The notes beneath the pieces are model-generated. The model was not told the DNA's origin. It searched no databases and was given only the letters and a program-made list of their open reading frames with translations. Shown here one piece after another: positions 47,690 through 56,999 of a stretch of DNA of 64,000 bases. Within the stretch, counting starts at the first letter, position 1. Every line of letters begins with the position of its first letter. The DNA is taken from positions 186,001-250,000 of the forward strand of contig NZ_BAABFV010000001.1 in NCBI RefSeq assembly GCF_039541235.1, written 5' to 3'. A program made the position numbers and the translations under genes. This DNA is from Kangiella marina (GTDB taxonomy: Bacteria; Pseudomonadota; Gammaproteobacteria; Enterobacterales; Kangiellaceae).

Positions 47690-47905
47690 CAACTTTATGC
47701 CCTTATATTGAGCTAGATTCATATCAAAATATAGCAATTAAAATCTGGATGATTTTAATAAGAGTTTTCAGCACAGGGAAGTGCTGTAAACTCTGGTGCG
47801 TTGAATATTTTGAGAGGAAGCTAGGAAGTCATGCTTGCATGACCTCAATATAGGGTGGTCTTCTCTTTGGTTACTTTCTCTTAACCACGTAAGAGAAAGT
47901 AACTC
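47690..47905 (-). repeat. Hairpin-headed intergenic repeat, inverted copy C
   Basis: Read on the minus strand it begins with a perfect 14-bp hairpin (GTTACTTTCTCTTA with its complement; 47870-47883 and 47890-47903), then AACCAAAGAGAAGACCACCC and a GGTCATGC/GCATGAC dyad followed by TTCC, parallel to the GGCC...TTCC part of copy B. The far end is diverged and its boundary is approximate. Confidence 0.55.
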
Positions 47906-47940
47906 GCTGAAAGAGCGAAATACAATAGTGAAATGAAGTA

Positions 47941-48585
47941 TCAAACAAAAAAATTAATCCACCCCGACATGGTCTGTGCAGCACTCCATAAAAAACTAAA
48001 CACTGGAACACCCAAAATACTGAGTACAACGAGCCCTAAGAAAAAGAAGGTGCCGTATTTGCCATTCCATTGGTGATACTTATACTTCATCGACTTTGGT
48101 AATAGCCATTCCATAACGTAATGTCCGTCAAGCGGACCAATGGGTAATAAATTAAACAGCATCAGAAGTATATTGATCAATGCTAAGAAGGATAGCGAGG
48201 TTTGTGCGACGTTAGACTGTAGAGCACCGATATCAAAGACGTAAGCCGCAGCCTGGAGGTTAACCGCGATCAAGGCGATAAGAAAGTTCATCAAAGGCCC
48301 AGCCGCCGCTACCGCAGCTCCCGCCCAAGTCGTTTTCAGTTTTCGATGCGTCACTGGTACGGGCTTGGCATAACCAAAGCCGATTAATACCACAAATAAC
48401 AGCCCCATCGGGTCAATGTGGTTGATGGGATTTAAGTTTAAACGCCCCATTTTTTCTGCCGTATCATCGCCAAGAAGCTTCGCCGAATAGGCATGACCGA
48501 ATTCGTGAAGCGTTAATGAAAAGATGATAACGAATAAAACAATCGCGAAAATGGCGTAATGGCCATTGGTAAGTAATGGAAGCAT
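47941..48585 (-). CDS. Site-2 protease-like M50 family metalloprotease
   Basis: A 214-residue integral membrane protein of the short YwhC-like M50 group. The zinc motif HEFGH is at H27-E28-H31 in the first membrane helix, and the second motif is LLPIGPLDGHYV (LDG) near 145-156. Four to five hydrophobic segments are visible. Unlike RseP it has no PDZ domain. Members cut or chaperone membrane proteins, but no substrate is known. Monocistronic, facing the repeat cluster. Confidence 0.85.
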   Translation of the reverse strand: MLPLLTNGHYAIFAIVLFVIIFSLTLHEFGHAYSAKLLGDDTAEKMGRLNLNPINHIDPMGLLFVVLIGFGYAKPVPVTHRKLKTTWAGAAVAAAGPLMNFLIALIAVNLQAAAYVFDIGALQSNVAQTSLSFLALINILLMLFNLLPIGPLDGHYVMEWLLPKSMKYKYHQWNGKYGTFFFLGLVVLSILGVPVFSFLWSAAQTMSGWINFFV

Positions 48586-48707
48586 GTGCTTTCTCTAAAA
48601 GTTAGATATGTGCAATTTAGGGACTTTACCACCGATTTACAAGTCCAGCCGAGGTTTGCAATATTCCAACAAAGGCTGTAAAAGTAATAAAAAATAGGGG
48701 AAATATT

Positions 48708-50033
48708 ATGAAACAGACATTATTGGGCTTGCTAATGATGGCATTGCTTCAACCCATCAGCTATGCCGACACGCATGACACAAAAAATCAGAAAATCGAT
48801 CAAAGCGCCGACGCTCTAGAGCAGAAAGTCATTGATTGGCGTCGTCACCTCCACCAAAACCCAGAGCTGGGTAATCGCGAATTTGAGACCAGTAAATATA
48901 TTGCTACACACTTGAAAGCACTCGGATTAGAGGTGCAAACAGGTGTAGCGCACACTGGGGTTGTCGCTGTGTTAAAAGGCGGAAGCCCTGGGCCTGTGGT
49001 CGCTTTAAGAGCCGACATGGACGCTCTCCCCGTTAAAGAACGTGTCGACCTGCCCTTTGCGTCAAAAGCAACTGGTGAATATATGGGCAAAGAGGTTCCT
49101 GTGATGCATGCCTGTGGTCACGATACGCATGTAGCCATTTTAATGGGTGTTGCAGAAATTTTATCAGGCATGAAAGACGAGCTACCTGGGAGCGTGAAGT
49201 TTATTTTCCAACCCGCAGAGGAAGGCCCTCCCCCGGGTGAAGAAGGCGGCGCTGAGCTGATGGTTAAACAAGACGTTCTTAAAAACCCTGACGTTGACGT
49301 GATCTTCGGATTGCATATCTCAGCCGGAACTGACGTCGGTAAAATTAATATTCGAAAAGAAGGCATCATGGCCAGCTCTGATGACTTTAAAATTACCATT
49401 GATGGTAAGCAAGCTCATGGCTCAACCCCTTGGGACTCTGTCGATCCGATTGTTACAGCGTCGCAAATCATCAATAGCTTACAAACCATTGTCAGCCGTC
49501 ATATGCCACTAACGCAGCAGGCGTCAGTAGTCACCGTTGGCTCTATACATGGCGGCGTTCGCTCAAACATTATTCCTGAAAAAGTTGAAATGCTCGGGAC
49601 TATTCGCACGCTCAGTGAAACTGATCGCACGAGAATTCACGAACTAGTACGCAAGAAAGCAACCGCCGTCGGTGAAAGCATGGGCGCCACAGTCACTGTT
49701 GATTTACCCTTCTCTTCGGCCTACCCAGTGACCTATAACAACCCTGCATTAACTGATGAAATGATGCCGACATTAGAAGCTGTAGCCGGTGCTGACAATA
49801 TTCAAATCATTAACCCCATTACTGGCGCTGAAGACTTTTCATTTTATGCACGAGAAGTTCCTGGAGTCTTTTTCTTTTTAGGCGGTAAGCCTAAAGGTCT
49901 CCCCGCCTCGGAAGCTGCTCCGCACCATACGCCAGACTTTTATATTGATGAGTCAGGCTTAAAGCTTGGCGTAAAAGCCCTTTCGCGCTTGGCGGTTGAT
50001 TATATGGAAGCGCATGCGAAGGATAAGAAGTAA
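48708..50033 (+). CDS. Exported M20-family amidohydrolase
   Basis: A 441-residue metallo-amidohydrolase of the M20D branch (hippurate / N-acyl amino acid hydrolases). The signal peptide is MKQTLLGLLMMALLQPISYA. Metal-binding segments are MHACGHDTHVAILMG near 130-144 and PAEEGPPPGEEGGAELM with the catalytic glutamate; HHTPDF is near the C-terminus. A dimerisation insert lies between. The periplasmic location suggests scavenging of acylated amino acids or small peptides. ATG follows an AGGGGAAA-type ribosome site. Confidence 0.88.
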   Translation: MKQTLLGLLMMALLQPISYADTHDTKNQKIDQSADALEQKVIDWRRHLHQNPELGNREFETSKYIATHLKALGLEVQTGVAHTGVVAVLKGGSPGPVVALRADMDALPVKERVDLPFASKATGEYMGKEVPVMHACGHDTHVAILMGVAEILSGMKDELPGSVKFIFQPAEEGPPPGEEGGAELMVKQDVLKNPDVDVIFGLHISAGTDVGKINIRKEGIMASSDDFKITIDGKQAHGSTPWDSVDPIVTASQIINSLQTIVSRHMPLTQQASVVTVGSIHGGVRSNIIPEKVEMLGTIRTLSETDRTRIHELVRKKATAVGESMGATVTVDLPFSSAYPVTYNNPALTDEMMPTLEAVAGADNIQIINPITGAEDFSFYAREVPGVFFFLGGKPKGLPASEAAPHHTPDFYIDESGLKLGVKALSRLAVDYMEAHAKDKK

Positions 50034-50065
50034 GCGCCGTTTTAGGTATTAATAACTCCTTCAAC

Positions 50066-50096
50066 CAGCAGAGATAAAGGCTTTTTATCTCTGCTG
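50066..50096. repeat. 13-bp perfect hairpin after the amidohydrolase gene
   Basis: CAGCAGAGATAAA (50066-50078), loop GGCTT, TTTATCTCTGCTG (50084-50096). It lies 33 bp after the stop codon but lacks a downstream T-run; it may act as a Rho-independent-like terminator or an mRNA-stabilising stem. Confidence 0.65.
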
Positions 50097-50153
50097 CATA
50101 CCGTTATACTTTCCAGCCAAAGAATTGAGTCAAGCGAATGATTGGTAGTTGAG

Positions 50154-51167
50154 ATGGCAAAGAAGAAAGTCTACATCGCATACACTGGCGGTACCATTGG
50201 GATGAAACCCAGTGACCAAGGTTTTGTGCCACAAAAAGGCTTTCTTGGTGCGACCCTAAAAAGCTTTCCTGAGTTTCAGCACCCCGAAATGCCAGACATC
50301 ACCATCCATGATTACGCCGAGCCCATTGACTCAGCTAATATGTCGCCCGAGGACTGGCATCACATTGCTGAAGATATTGAACGCAATTACGACGATTACG
50401 ATGGTTTTGTGGTACTGCATGGCACTGATACGATGGCCTACACGGCCTCAGCATTATCATTCATGTTAGAGGGCTTGCAAAAGCCGGTGATTTTTACAGG
50501 TTCACAAATTCCTCTAACTCAGTTAAGAACGGACGCGCGTGATAATTTAATCAATGCAGTTTACTTGGCAGCGAATTACCCTATTCCTGAAGTCAGTTTA
50601 TTCTTTCATGATCACTTGCATCGTGGAAATCGCACGATTAAGACTGATGCGGATGGTTTTGCAGCATTTAGCTCACCGAATATGCCGCCGTTGGCCAGCA
50701 TCGGTAGCACCATCAAGGTTCGCGAACACCTCGTTTGGCAGCGCAAACATAAAGAGCTGACCGTTAGACGCTTCAGTTCGCCCAAAATTGCGATTCTGAC
50801 ATTATTCCCTGGAATTTCTGATGACTTAGTCAGAGACTTCCTGGCACAAGATCTAGATGGCGTCGTATTGCAGAGTTTTGGCGCAGGTAATGCACCAGTG
50901 AATAACAAGCCTTTGATGCAAGCCATCGATAATGCCACCAGCCAAGGTAAAGTTATAGTGAACTGTACTCAGTGCCTAAAAGGCTCCGTCAATATGAGCA
51001 CTTATGAAACGGGCCAAGTTCTAATGGATGCTGGGGTAACGTCTGGTTTTGATATGACGACCGAAGCCGCGCTTGCAAAGCTATACTATTTATTTAGCCG
51101 AGGGCTTGATGCCGATACTATCCGTGACAATATGGTGATCAGCTTACGCGGGGAGTTAACTAACTAA
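50154..51167 (+). CDS. ansA: Type I cytoplasmic L-asparaginase
   Basis: Hydrolyses asparagine to aspartate and ammonia. ATG 50154 gives 337 residues (E. coli AnsA 338), beginning MAKKKVYIAYTGGTIGM; a TTG four codons upstream is less likely. The catalytic threonines are in YTGGTIGM and in VLHGTDTMAYTA. No signal peptide is present, which fits the low-affinity cytosolic type. A TATACT box at 50105-50110 may be its -10 element. The 3' end overlaps the OsmC gene by 4 bp in convergent orientation. Confidence 0.93.
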   Translation: MAKKKVYIAYTGGTIGMKPSDQGFVPQKGFLGATLKSFPEFQHPEMPDITIHDYAEPIDSANMSPEDWHHIAEDIERNYDDYDGFVVLHGTDTMAYTASALSFMLEGLQKPVIFTGSQIPLTQLRTDARDNLINAVYLAANYPIPEVSLFFHDHLHRGNRTIKTDADGFAAFSSPNMPPLASIGSTIKVREHLVWQRKHKELTVRRFSSPKIAILTLFPGISDDLVRDFLAQDLDGVVLQSFGAGNAPVNNKPLMQAIDNATSQGKVIVNCTQCLKGSVNMSTYETGQVLMDAGVTSGFDMTTEAALAKLYYLFSRGLDADTIRDNMVISLRGELTN

Positions 51168-51634
51168 CACTCCGTACGAATATCGATAACTACCTTCGTT
51201 TTTACCGAGTTAGCAATAAAACAAAGTTCGTGTGCCTGATGATGTATTTTTTCGATTTGGTCTAAACTAGGTACTTTATTGCCGGAAAACCTCACATAAG
51301 GGCGAAGTGTCACTGTCTCAACAAAAGCTCTGCCTTGCTCATCTTCCCCCATCACGCCAATAGCATCGTCTTCATAACTATCGACTATGAGTCGCTTTTT
51401 CGCTGCAATCGACAAAAAGAATAGCATATGACAGCTCGATAGTGATGCGACAAAAGCTTCTTCCGGATCAACGTTGGCTTCAACCGAATACGGCAGCGGC
51501 ACGATATGAGGCGATGAAGAAGCTTCGACAGTTGCCCCTCCATCAAAGTGCCATTGATGGCCACGGCTGTATTGATTATTGATGAATGCTTGATCACCGC
51601 GTGACCAGCTTATATGCGCAAAATGCTGTCCCAT
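51164..51634 (-). CDS. OsmC-family peroxiredoxin-like protein
   Basis: A 156-residue OsmC/Ohr-fold protein. The two reactive cysteines are in LSSCHMLFFLS and ELCFIANSVK, the expected pair for thiol-dependent reduction of organic hydroperoxides. ATG 51634 is chosen; a GTG three codons earlier is possible. The branch with EEAFVASLSSCHML is more like the general OsmC group than Ohr, so the substrate is uncertain. It converges on ansA with overlapping stop codons, so the two mRNAs are complementary at their 3' ends. Confidence 0.88.
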   Translation of the reverse strand: MGQHFAHISWSRGDQAFINNQYSRGHQWHFDGGATVEASSSPHIVPLPYSVEANVDPEEAFVASLSSCHMLFFLSIAAKKRLIVDSYEDDAIGVMGEDEQGRAFVETVTLRPYVRFSGNKVPSLDQIEKIHHQAHELCFIANSVKTKVVIDIRTEC

Positions 51635-51707
51635 ATCAATCACACCACTCGAAAAAACATTTTGTAGACCACCGCATATATACTAAAGCTGCGACACATA
51701 CCCAACG

Positions 51708-52028
51708 TTAATGCGTATTTTTACCTGGAATAATCATCGATGGGTCGATGACAAAAGAGTCTTTGGACTGGCGCTCATTGGCTGACTGTCCAGGATAAGC
51801 ATCACGCATCTTTTTGCCTGTCACCAAGTCACCGTCTTTGGTCACGGTAAAAGGCTCAGCATCATCATTCGTTTGGCTCGCTTTATACATCATGATGGCT
51901 TGGATACAGGTTTCTTTTTGTTGTTCAGTCAAAGCCGTACCGTCAGGCCATTTCCCCGTCTCCACAGCATCAGAAAAGCGCTCGATCATGTCTGGGGTTA
52001 ATGTTTTGATAAGTTGCGAAAAGTCCAT
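51708..52028 (-). CDS. yeaC: DUF1315 protein YeaC
   Basis: A 106-residue small protein of the YeaC/DUF1315 family, function unknown. It begins MDFSQLIKTLTPDMIERF and includes ETGKWPDGTALTEQQKETCIQAIMMY, the conserved core. The ATG at 52028 fits family length; a TTG ten codons upstream extends the frame, and neither has a strong ribosome site. The C-terminal third is polar and variable. Confidence 0.85.
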   Translation of the reverse strand: MDFSQLIKTLTPDMIERFSDAVETGKWPDGTALTEQQKETCIQAIMMYKASQTNDDAEPFTVTKDGDLVTGKKMRDAYPGQSANERQSKDSFVIDPSMIIPGKNTH

Positions 52029-52250
52029 AGCAGGATAAAAGAAGTCAAGATGACGCAATTATGCAGCGTTTCGCTGAAGTTTTCCAGTGTGAATGACTCT
52101 TCTTTACTTCCTCCCTATCAATAATAAAACGTAAAGTCTTCATGAACTTAGCGACTTCTACCTCTATTGCTTCACACTGATTATGTGATATAGTTAACAA
52201 TATATAGCTGTATCTTGATGTACCACTGGGGAATTCCACTAAGGTTATCT

Positions 52251-53456
52251 ATGTCATTGATCAAGGTCAAAGTACCTACCGATTCTATTGATATTGGAAT
52301 GTTTGTCGTTGAACTCGACAGACCGTGGACTGATGTGCCCTTACCTTTCCAGAAGTTCGAAATTTCTACAGAGCGAGAAATCAAGGTACTGAGCGAATAC
52401 TGTAAATACGTTTATATCGAAATAGATGCCTTCCTATGGCAGAAGAAAAAACAACAGCTTGCAAACAAGTCTTCAACGAGTACTTTACCTGAAAACACCC
52501 CAATTCATCACGAGTTGCCTCGAGCATCGAGTACTTTCCAATCGGCCAAAGAGTTCGTCATAGAATTATTTGAGTCGACAAAGTTGGGCTTAGACTTGGA
52601 TTTAGAGCAAAGTAAACAAGTCATCAATAACTGTATTACCAGTATTCTCTCGAATGCTAATGCCTTATTCTGGCTAACTCGAATTAAAGATCGCACCCAC
52701 TATACCGCAGAGCACAGCTTAAGAGTGTCCATATTAGCCATTGCTTTTGGAAACTACCTTAAGATGGATCGAAAGCAGCTCGAGTTGCTGGGGCTGTGTG
52801 GCCTGCTTCATGATTTAGGTCAAACTCAAATACCTGAAGATATCGTCAAAAAGGCTGGGCCTTTAAACGAAGCAGAGTATCGCGTTATGCAGAAACACAG
52901 TTTGTTGGGACATGAACTGGTGATTCATGATCAAACGATCGACTCAGCGGTTAAAGATGTTATCTTAAATCATCACATCCATTATGATGGCAAAGGCTAC
53001 CCTAAAGGGTTAGCTGGAAACTCTCTCAGTAAATTTTGTCGTATGGTTAGTATCATTGATGCTTATGACTCAATCACTAGCGAGAGTCCTTTCAAACTCA
53101 GCCGTTCTCCTCGTGAAGCTTTAAAAATACTCTTCGATCAACGTGATAAACAATTTGATGGCAAATTAGTCGGCAAGTTTATCCAAATGATGGGGATTTA
53201 CCCACCTGGCAGCTTGGTTCGAATGGCTAATGGCGAAGTCGGGATTGTCATATCAACCGACAGTAAGCATAAATTACAACCTAAAGTTGAGTTGGTTCAG
53301 GATGATAATGGTCGCCTCAAGCGCTCTATTATTATTGACTTAAAGCGCCAGCCCAAAGATGCTAATGGCGAACCTTACAAAATAGCTGCCTCCCTACCTG
53401 ATGGCTCGATGGGCTTCGATATGCGCCAGTATATCCAAACCACCCATCAGTGCTAA
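52251..53456 (+). CDS. HD-GYP c-di-GMP phosphodiesterase
   Basis: A 401-residue cytosolic protein with an N-terminal DUF3391-type domain (about 1-125, LIKVKVPTDSIDIGMFVVELD) and an HD-GYP domain (about 145-330). Catalytic elements are intact: H155 region, HD at 187-188 in LLHDLGQTQIP, HHIHYDGKGYP at 241-251 (GYP present), and IIDAYDSITS. It should degrade c-di-GMP to pGpG or GMP. The ATG at 52251 has AAGGTT upstream; the frame is open a further 36 bp. It is monocistronic. Confidence 0.92.
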   Translation: MSLIKVKVPTDSIDIGMFVVELDRPWTDVPLPFQKFEISTEREIKVLSEYCKYVYIEIDAFLWQKKKQQLANKSSTSTLPENTPIHHELPRASSTFQSAKEFVIELFESTKLGLDLDLEQSKQVINNCITSILSNANALFWLTRIKDRTHYTAEHSLRVSILAIAFGNYLKMDRKQLELLGLCGLLHDLGQTQIPEDIVKKAGPLNEAEYRVMQKHSLLGHELVIHDQTIDSAVKDVILNHHIHYDGKGYPKGLAGNSLSKFCRMVSIIDAYDSITSESPFKLSRSPREALKILFDQRDKQFDGKLVGKFIQMMGIYPPGSLVRMANGEVGIVISTDSKHKLQPKVELVQDDNGRLKRSIIIDLKRQPKDANGEPYKIAASLPDGSMGFDMRQYIQTTHQC

Positions 53457-53587
53457 CCTCTAGATTTTTTGTAAAATTTAAGCTTTTACTGGACAGTAAG
53501 CAGCTTGTCTATCATCATATAACACATTGAAAAAACATCTCATTCGTTGAATAACACCATTCTAAACGGACTACCCAACTCGACATT

Positions 53588-55468
53588 ATGCAGACACTTG
53601 ACTTAGCCCTTATTTTAACTGGAATTCTTGCCTTAGGTATTGGCGCTCAATGGCTCGCCTGGTACTTAAAGCAGCCTTCAATTTTATTCTTATTATTAAT
53701 AGGAATTTTGATTGGTCCAATTCTTGGTTTTTTTAACCCTGATGAAACTTTAGGCGATCTACTGTTCCCATTTATTTCATTAGGCGTTGCGGTTATCCTC
53801 TTTGAAGGCTCCTTAACCCTCGAATTTCATGAGGTAAAAAGTCATGGCCGGGTGGTTCAGATGCTGGTCTCTGTTGGCGTTTTGGTCACTATCATCATTG
53901 TCTCGATAGCCGCTTACTTCCTGTTCGACATGGATCCTAAAATCGCGATTCTTTTCGGTGCTTTAGTCTGTGTAACAGGACCTACTGTTATTGTGCCCAT
54001 TTTGCGCAGCGTTAGACCGAATAAGAACATTAGTAATATTCTTCGTTGGGAAGGTATTATCATCGACCCCATCGGTGCTATCGCGGTTGTTTTGGTTTAC
54101 GAGTACATTATTTCAGGTGGCTCAGGCGACCACGCCCTGCTGGTCTTTGGTAAGATTCTGCTGGTCAGTACGCTGATTGGAATGTTTGGCGCTTACTTGC
54201 TGGCACAACTATTCAAGCGCCACTTAATCCCCGAGTATTTACGCAATGTTTTTGCACTCGCTTACGTACTATTGCTGTTTGCCATTTCTAACCATATTGA
54301 ACACGAGTCGGGCTTATTAACGGTCACCATATTAGGTGTCGCTCTAGCCAACTGGCCCAAGTTCGAGAAAGACGACCTGCTCGACTTTAAAGAATCTCTG
54401 TCGTTACTCCTGATTTCAGTGTTGTTCATCGTGCTTGCTGCACGCTTGGATTTAGACAGCTTGTTAAGCATTGGTATTCCGAGCCTTATTCTATTAGCTG
54501 TTGTTATGTTTGTGGCACGTCCTGTGTCGGTCTGGGCTTCCAGTATTGGCTCAAAACTTAAACTCAACGAAAAGCTAATGATCTGCTGGATTGGCCCGCG
54601 CGGTATCGTTGCTGCGGCTATTTCATCGCTCTTTGCTATTAAGTTAGCAGAGTATGATTTAGCCGGTACTGAGTACCTTGTTCCTTTGGTATTTGTCATT
54701 ATTATTGGTACTGTTTTGATTCAAAGCCTTGGCGCTAAACCGATAGGAAACTTGCTCAAGGTTCGAGAAGCCTCCGACAATGGCGTGTTAATTATTGGTA
54801 GTAATCCTGTCGCCCTAAAAGTCGCTCGTTCGTTACGAGACTCTGGATTTGATGTAGTGATGGCGCATAACAACTACACCAATATTTCTCGTGCTCGCAT
54901 GGAAGGAGTTAAAACCTACTTTGGCAACCCAGTCTCTGATCATGCCGATAGAAACCTTGACTTGATTGGCTACGGTCATCTATTCGCCATGAGCATGGAT
55001 AGAGAATTAAACACCTTGTGTGAAATCAACTACCGCCATGCTTTTGGTAAGCAAAATATTTATCGCTTACGTTATAACGATGACAGTAGTAAAAAAAATG
55101 AACGTCAAGAGCGTACTGATTACTGGCAGTCGGCCTGGTTATTTGGTGAAGGGATCAACTACGGCAAATTGGCCAGCATGATTGCGAATAACGCCAAAGT
55201 TAAAATCACCAACATCACCGATAATTATAGTTACGAGCAATACCGCGAAGACAACAAGAACTATATTGCGCTGTACATGATTGATAAAAATGGTTCTTTA
55301 AAAGTCTTCTCCTCGAATACTGGTGAGAATATCCCGAGCGGTACTAAAATTATCGCTTTGGTTCATGATCCAGAGAATAAGAAAAATATTCCGAATGACA
55401 ACCCGGCCAACAAAGGGCAGAAAAAGTTAAAAACGCTAGCCGATAAAGAAAGAAAGATCGACGACTAG
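53588..55468 (+). CDS. CPA1-type Na+/H+ antiporter with RCK-like tail
   Basis: A 626-residue inner-membrane protein. About 12 membrane helices fill residues 1-390, with the ion-binding sequence VCVTGPTVIVPIL and the amphipathic EGIIIDPIGAIAVVL, typical of NhaP-like sodium/proton exchangers. The tail (about 395-525) begins GVLIIGSNPVALKVARSL, a Rossmann RCK_N/TrkA-N fold that could bind NAD or other nucleotides, followed by a basic, disordered end. The architecture suggests gating by a cytosolic ligand. A ribosome site is weak at the ATG. Confidence 0.85.
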   Translation: MQTLDLALILTGILALGIGAQWLAWYLKQPSILFLLLIGILIGPILGFFNPDETLGDLLFPFISLGVAVILFEGSLTLEFHEVKSHGRVVQMLVSVGVLVTIIIVSIAAYFLFDMDPKIAILFGALVCVTGPTVIVPILRSVRPNKNISNILRWEGIIIDPIGAIAVVLVYEYIISGGSGDHALLVFGKILLVSTLIGMFGAYLLAQLFKRHLIPEYLRNVFALAYVLLLFAISNHIEHESGLLTVTILGVALANWPKFEKDDLLDFKESLSLLLISVLFIVLAARLDLDSLLSIGIPSLILLAVVMFVARPVSVWASSIGSKLKLNEKLMICWIGPRGIVAAAISSLFAIKLAEYDLAGTEYLVPLVFVIIIGTVLIQSLGAKPIGNLLKVREASDNGVLIIGSNPVALKVARSLRDSGFDVVMAHNNYTNISRARMEGVKTYFGNPVSDHADRNLDLIGYGHLFAMSMDRELNTLCEINYRHAFGKQNIYRLRYNDDSSKKNERQERTDYWQSAWLFGEGINYGKLASMIANNAKVKITNITDNYSYEQYREDNKNYIALYMIDKNGSLKVFSSNTGENIPSGTKIIALVHDPENKKNIPNDNPANKGQKKLKTLADKERKIDD

Positions 55469-55471
55469 AGG

Positions 55472-56803
55472 TTAGTAACCATCCGCAAAAAGGACCGTTT
55501 GAACACCTTGAACGGTCCAATCACTTCGCCCACCGTTCGCTAGCGGCATAAGCTTATACCGGCGCTGCCCCTTTGCGTCTTTGGACGTATTAAGAACTTG
55601 GACCATTTGTTGTACCAATTGGCTTGCGGCGATTTGTGAACGCCATGAGCGATAGCCCTCTGGCCATTCCAGCGTATATTGTCTTGGACGAGTACCACCA
55701 TAGCCCGGCACAGTACCAATATGTTTAAATCGATCGCCTAATTCTTCAACGCCCGCTTCGGCAAGCAAAAAGTCCAATCTTGAAATTATGGAACTTGCCA
55801 CTCGACTACACCACCAAACCATAGGCAGCCGCCCAGCTTCTTGATCTAAGTGCGACGTTGCCGCTGATGCTAAAAAAGACCAACCGCTGTTCATCTTGGC
55901 ATCTGAGTTAAACTCTTGCCGTAAGGCCGACTCAATAACCTTGTGAACATTATCCAACGTCACGCCTTTTTGCGGTGTGCCACTAACGTCAAATAATTCT
56001 ACCGCGGTCTTAACCGCCATTTCACGCCACTCCTTGTCCCAAGGTACACTGCCCCAAGTTGCTGCCGAGTCAACGGTTTTAGCCAACTCAGTCGCTCGAT
56101 AATACAGAGGGTCGATTGCAGCATGATATAAAGCATAGCCAATACGAGGTTTTGGCCAGAAAAAACTGATCAAGCGATCTTGCCAGCCTGCGACCGCATC
56201 GCCTGCTGGTTGCTTCAAGTAAACGGGTTGAAATGGGGCATCATCGATCCATTGAACCAGAGCCTTGATAAACTCTTCATCACTCGCATCGGCGCTAGGC
56301 ACGTAAGGTGGATAAGTATCCTCGCCTATCATCTCAATCCCTTGGTCGTCGAGCACCACAGGATCGCTCGTTGGAGCCTCGATATCCGCTTGTACCCTCG
56401 CCTCAGCGTAATTCATGAAGTCATCTTGAACAGCAAAAGCTAGGCTGTCCCAGTAAGCAACCGCATGCTCTGTAAGACACACGGCCGCCACATCATGACC
56501 GCTTTCATCACTAATAGAAGTCAACTCTATCCACTTGGCGTATTGTTCAACGAAATGCTGACTGACTTGTGAAGCATCGCGATAAGCCCAAGGCACCATC
56601 ATCCGCCCTAGCATTTCGAGACTGAAACGTTTCCGCTGACGAATTAACTCACTTAATGAGTCCGTGCTATCACCGAGTGGCATTTTACCGAACTTCCACT
56701 GCTGAGGATGTTCAGAAAAGCGTTTAAACCAAACTTTCCAGCCAGCAATAAACATGGTGGGCGTAATGGAAAAGTTGTCTGCGTGCTCAAAATTGATGTT
56801 CAT
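55472..56803 (-). CDS. Unrecognised 443-residue protein
   Basis: I do not recognise a domain. It is an apparently soluble protein with no signal peptide or membrane helix, rich in tryptophan and acidic residues (MFIAGWKVWFKRFSEHPQQW near the start; WWCSRVASSIISRLDFLL near 325). No metal-binding or nucleotide-binding motif is evident. Codon use looks ordinary and the frame is intact, so it is a real gene. It is convergent with the antiporter gene with 3 bp between stops, and divergent from mfd. Its role is open. Confidence 0.75.
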   Translation of the reverse strand: MNINFEHADNFSITPTMFIAGWKVWFKRFSEHPQQWKFGKMPLGDSTDSLSELIRQRKRFSLEMLGRMMVPWAYRDASQVSQHFVEQYAKWIELTSISDESGHDVAAVCLTEHAVAYWDSLAFAVQDDFMNYAEARVQADIEAPTSDPVVLDDQGIEMIGEDTYPPYVPSADASDEEFIKALVQWIDDAPFQPVYLKQPAGDAVAGWQDRLISFFWPKPRIGYALYHAAIDPLYYRATELAKTVDSAATWGSVPWDKEWREMAVKTAVELFDVSGTPQKGVTLDNVHKVIESALRQEFNSDAKMNSGWSFLASAATSHLDQEAGRLPMVWWCSRVASSIISRLDFLLAEAGVEELGDRFKHIGTVPGYGGTRPRQYTLEWPEGYRSWRSQIAASQLVQQMVQVLNTSKDAKGQRRYKLMPLANGGRSDWTVQGVQTVLFADGY

Positions 56804-56882
56804 ACAAACCTAAGTGATTGCTTTTTCGACTGATTATCATACCTTATCCAGAATCTTAATTTTGTGCAAATACAAAGATGCT

Positions 56883-56912
56883 CTATCAACACTAAGCTAA
56901 GACCGTTATAAT
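56883..56912 (+). promoter_or_regulatory. Candidate mfd promoter
   Basis: A perfect TATAAT at 56907-56912 with a weak -35 (CTATCA, 56883-56888) and 18-bp spacing, about 90 bp upstream of the mfd ATG. Confidence 0.4.
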
Positions 56913-56999
56913 TCGCCAGCTCCACTCTACAAAAGTATTAACGTTCACAGTCGATCGGATACTGAATAAATCAGCAGCGACGCCAAACGATAAATAATC

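Larger units (their letters stand above)
47289..47940. other. Repeat-rich intergenic region after fadE
   Basis: About 650 bp with no supported gene, between convergent fadE and the M50 protease gene. In order it holds a GTGGGCT hairpin, a double-hairpin element, the fadE terminator, one direct and one inverted copy of a hairpin-headed repeat. All are annotated separately. Confidence 0.8.

Noticed and set aside
47289-47940. Insertion sequence remnant after fadE
   Set aside because: No transposase fragment in any frame and no clear target duplication; the segment is better described as intergenic repeats.
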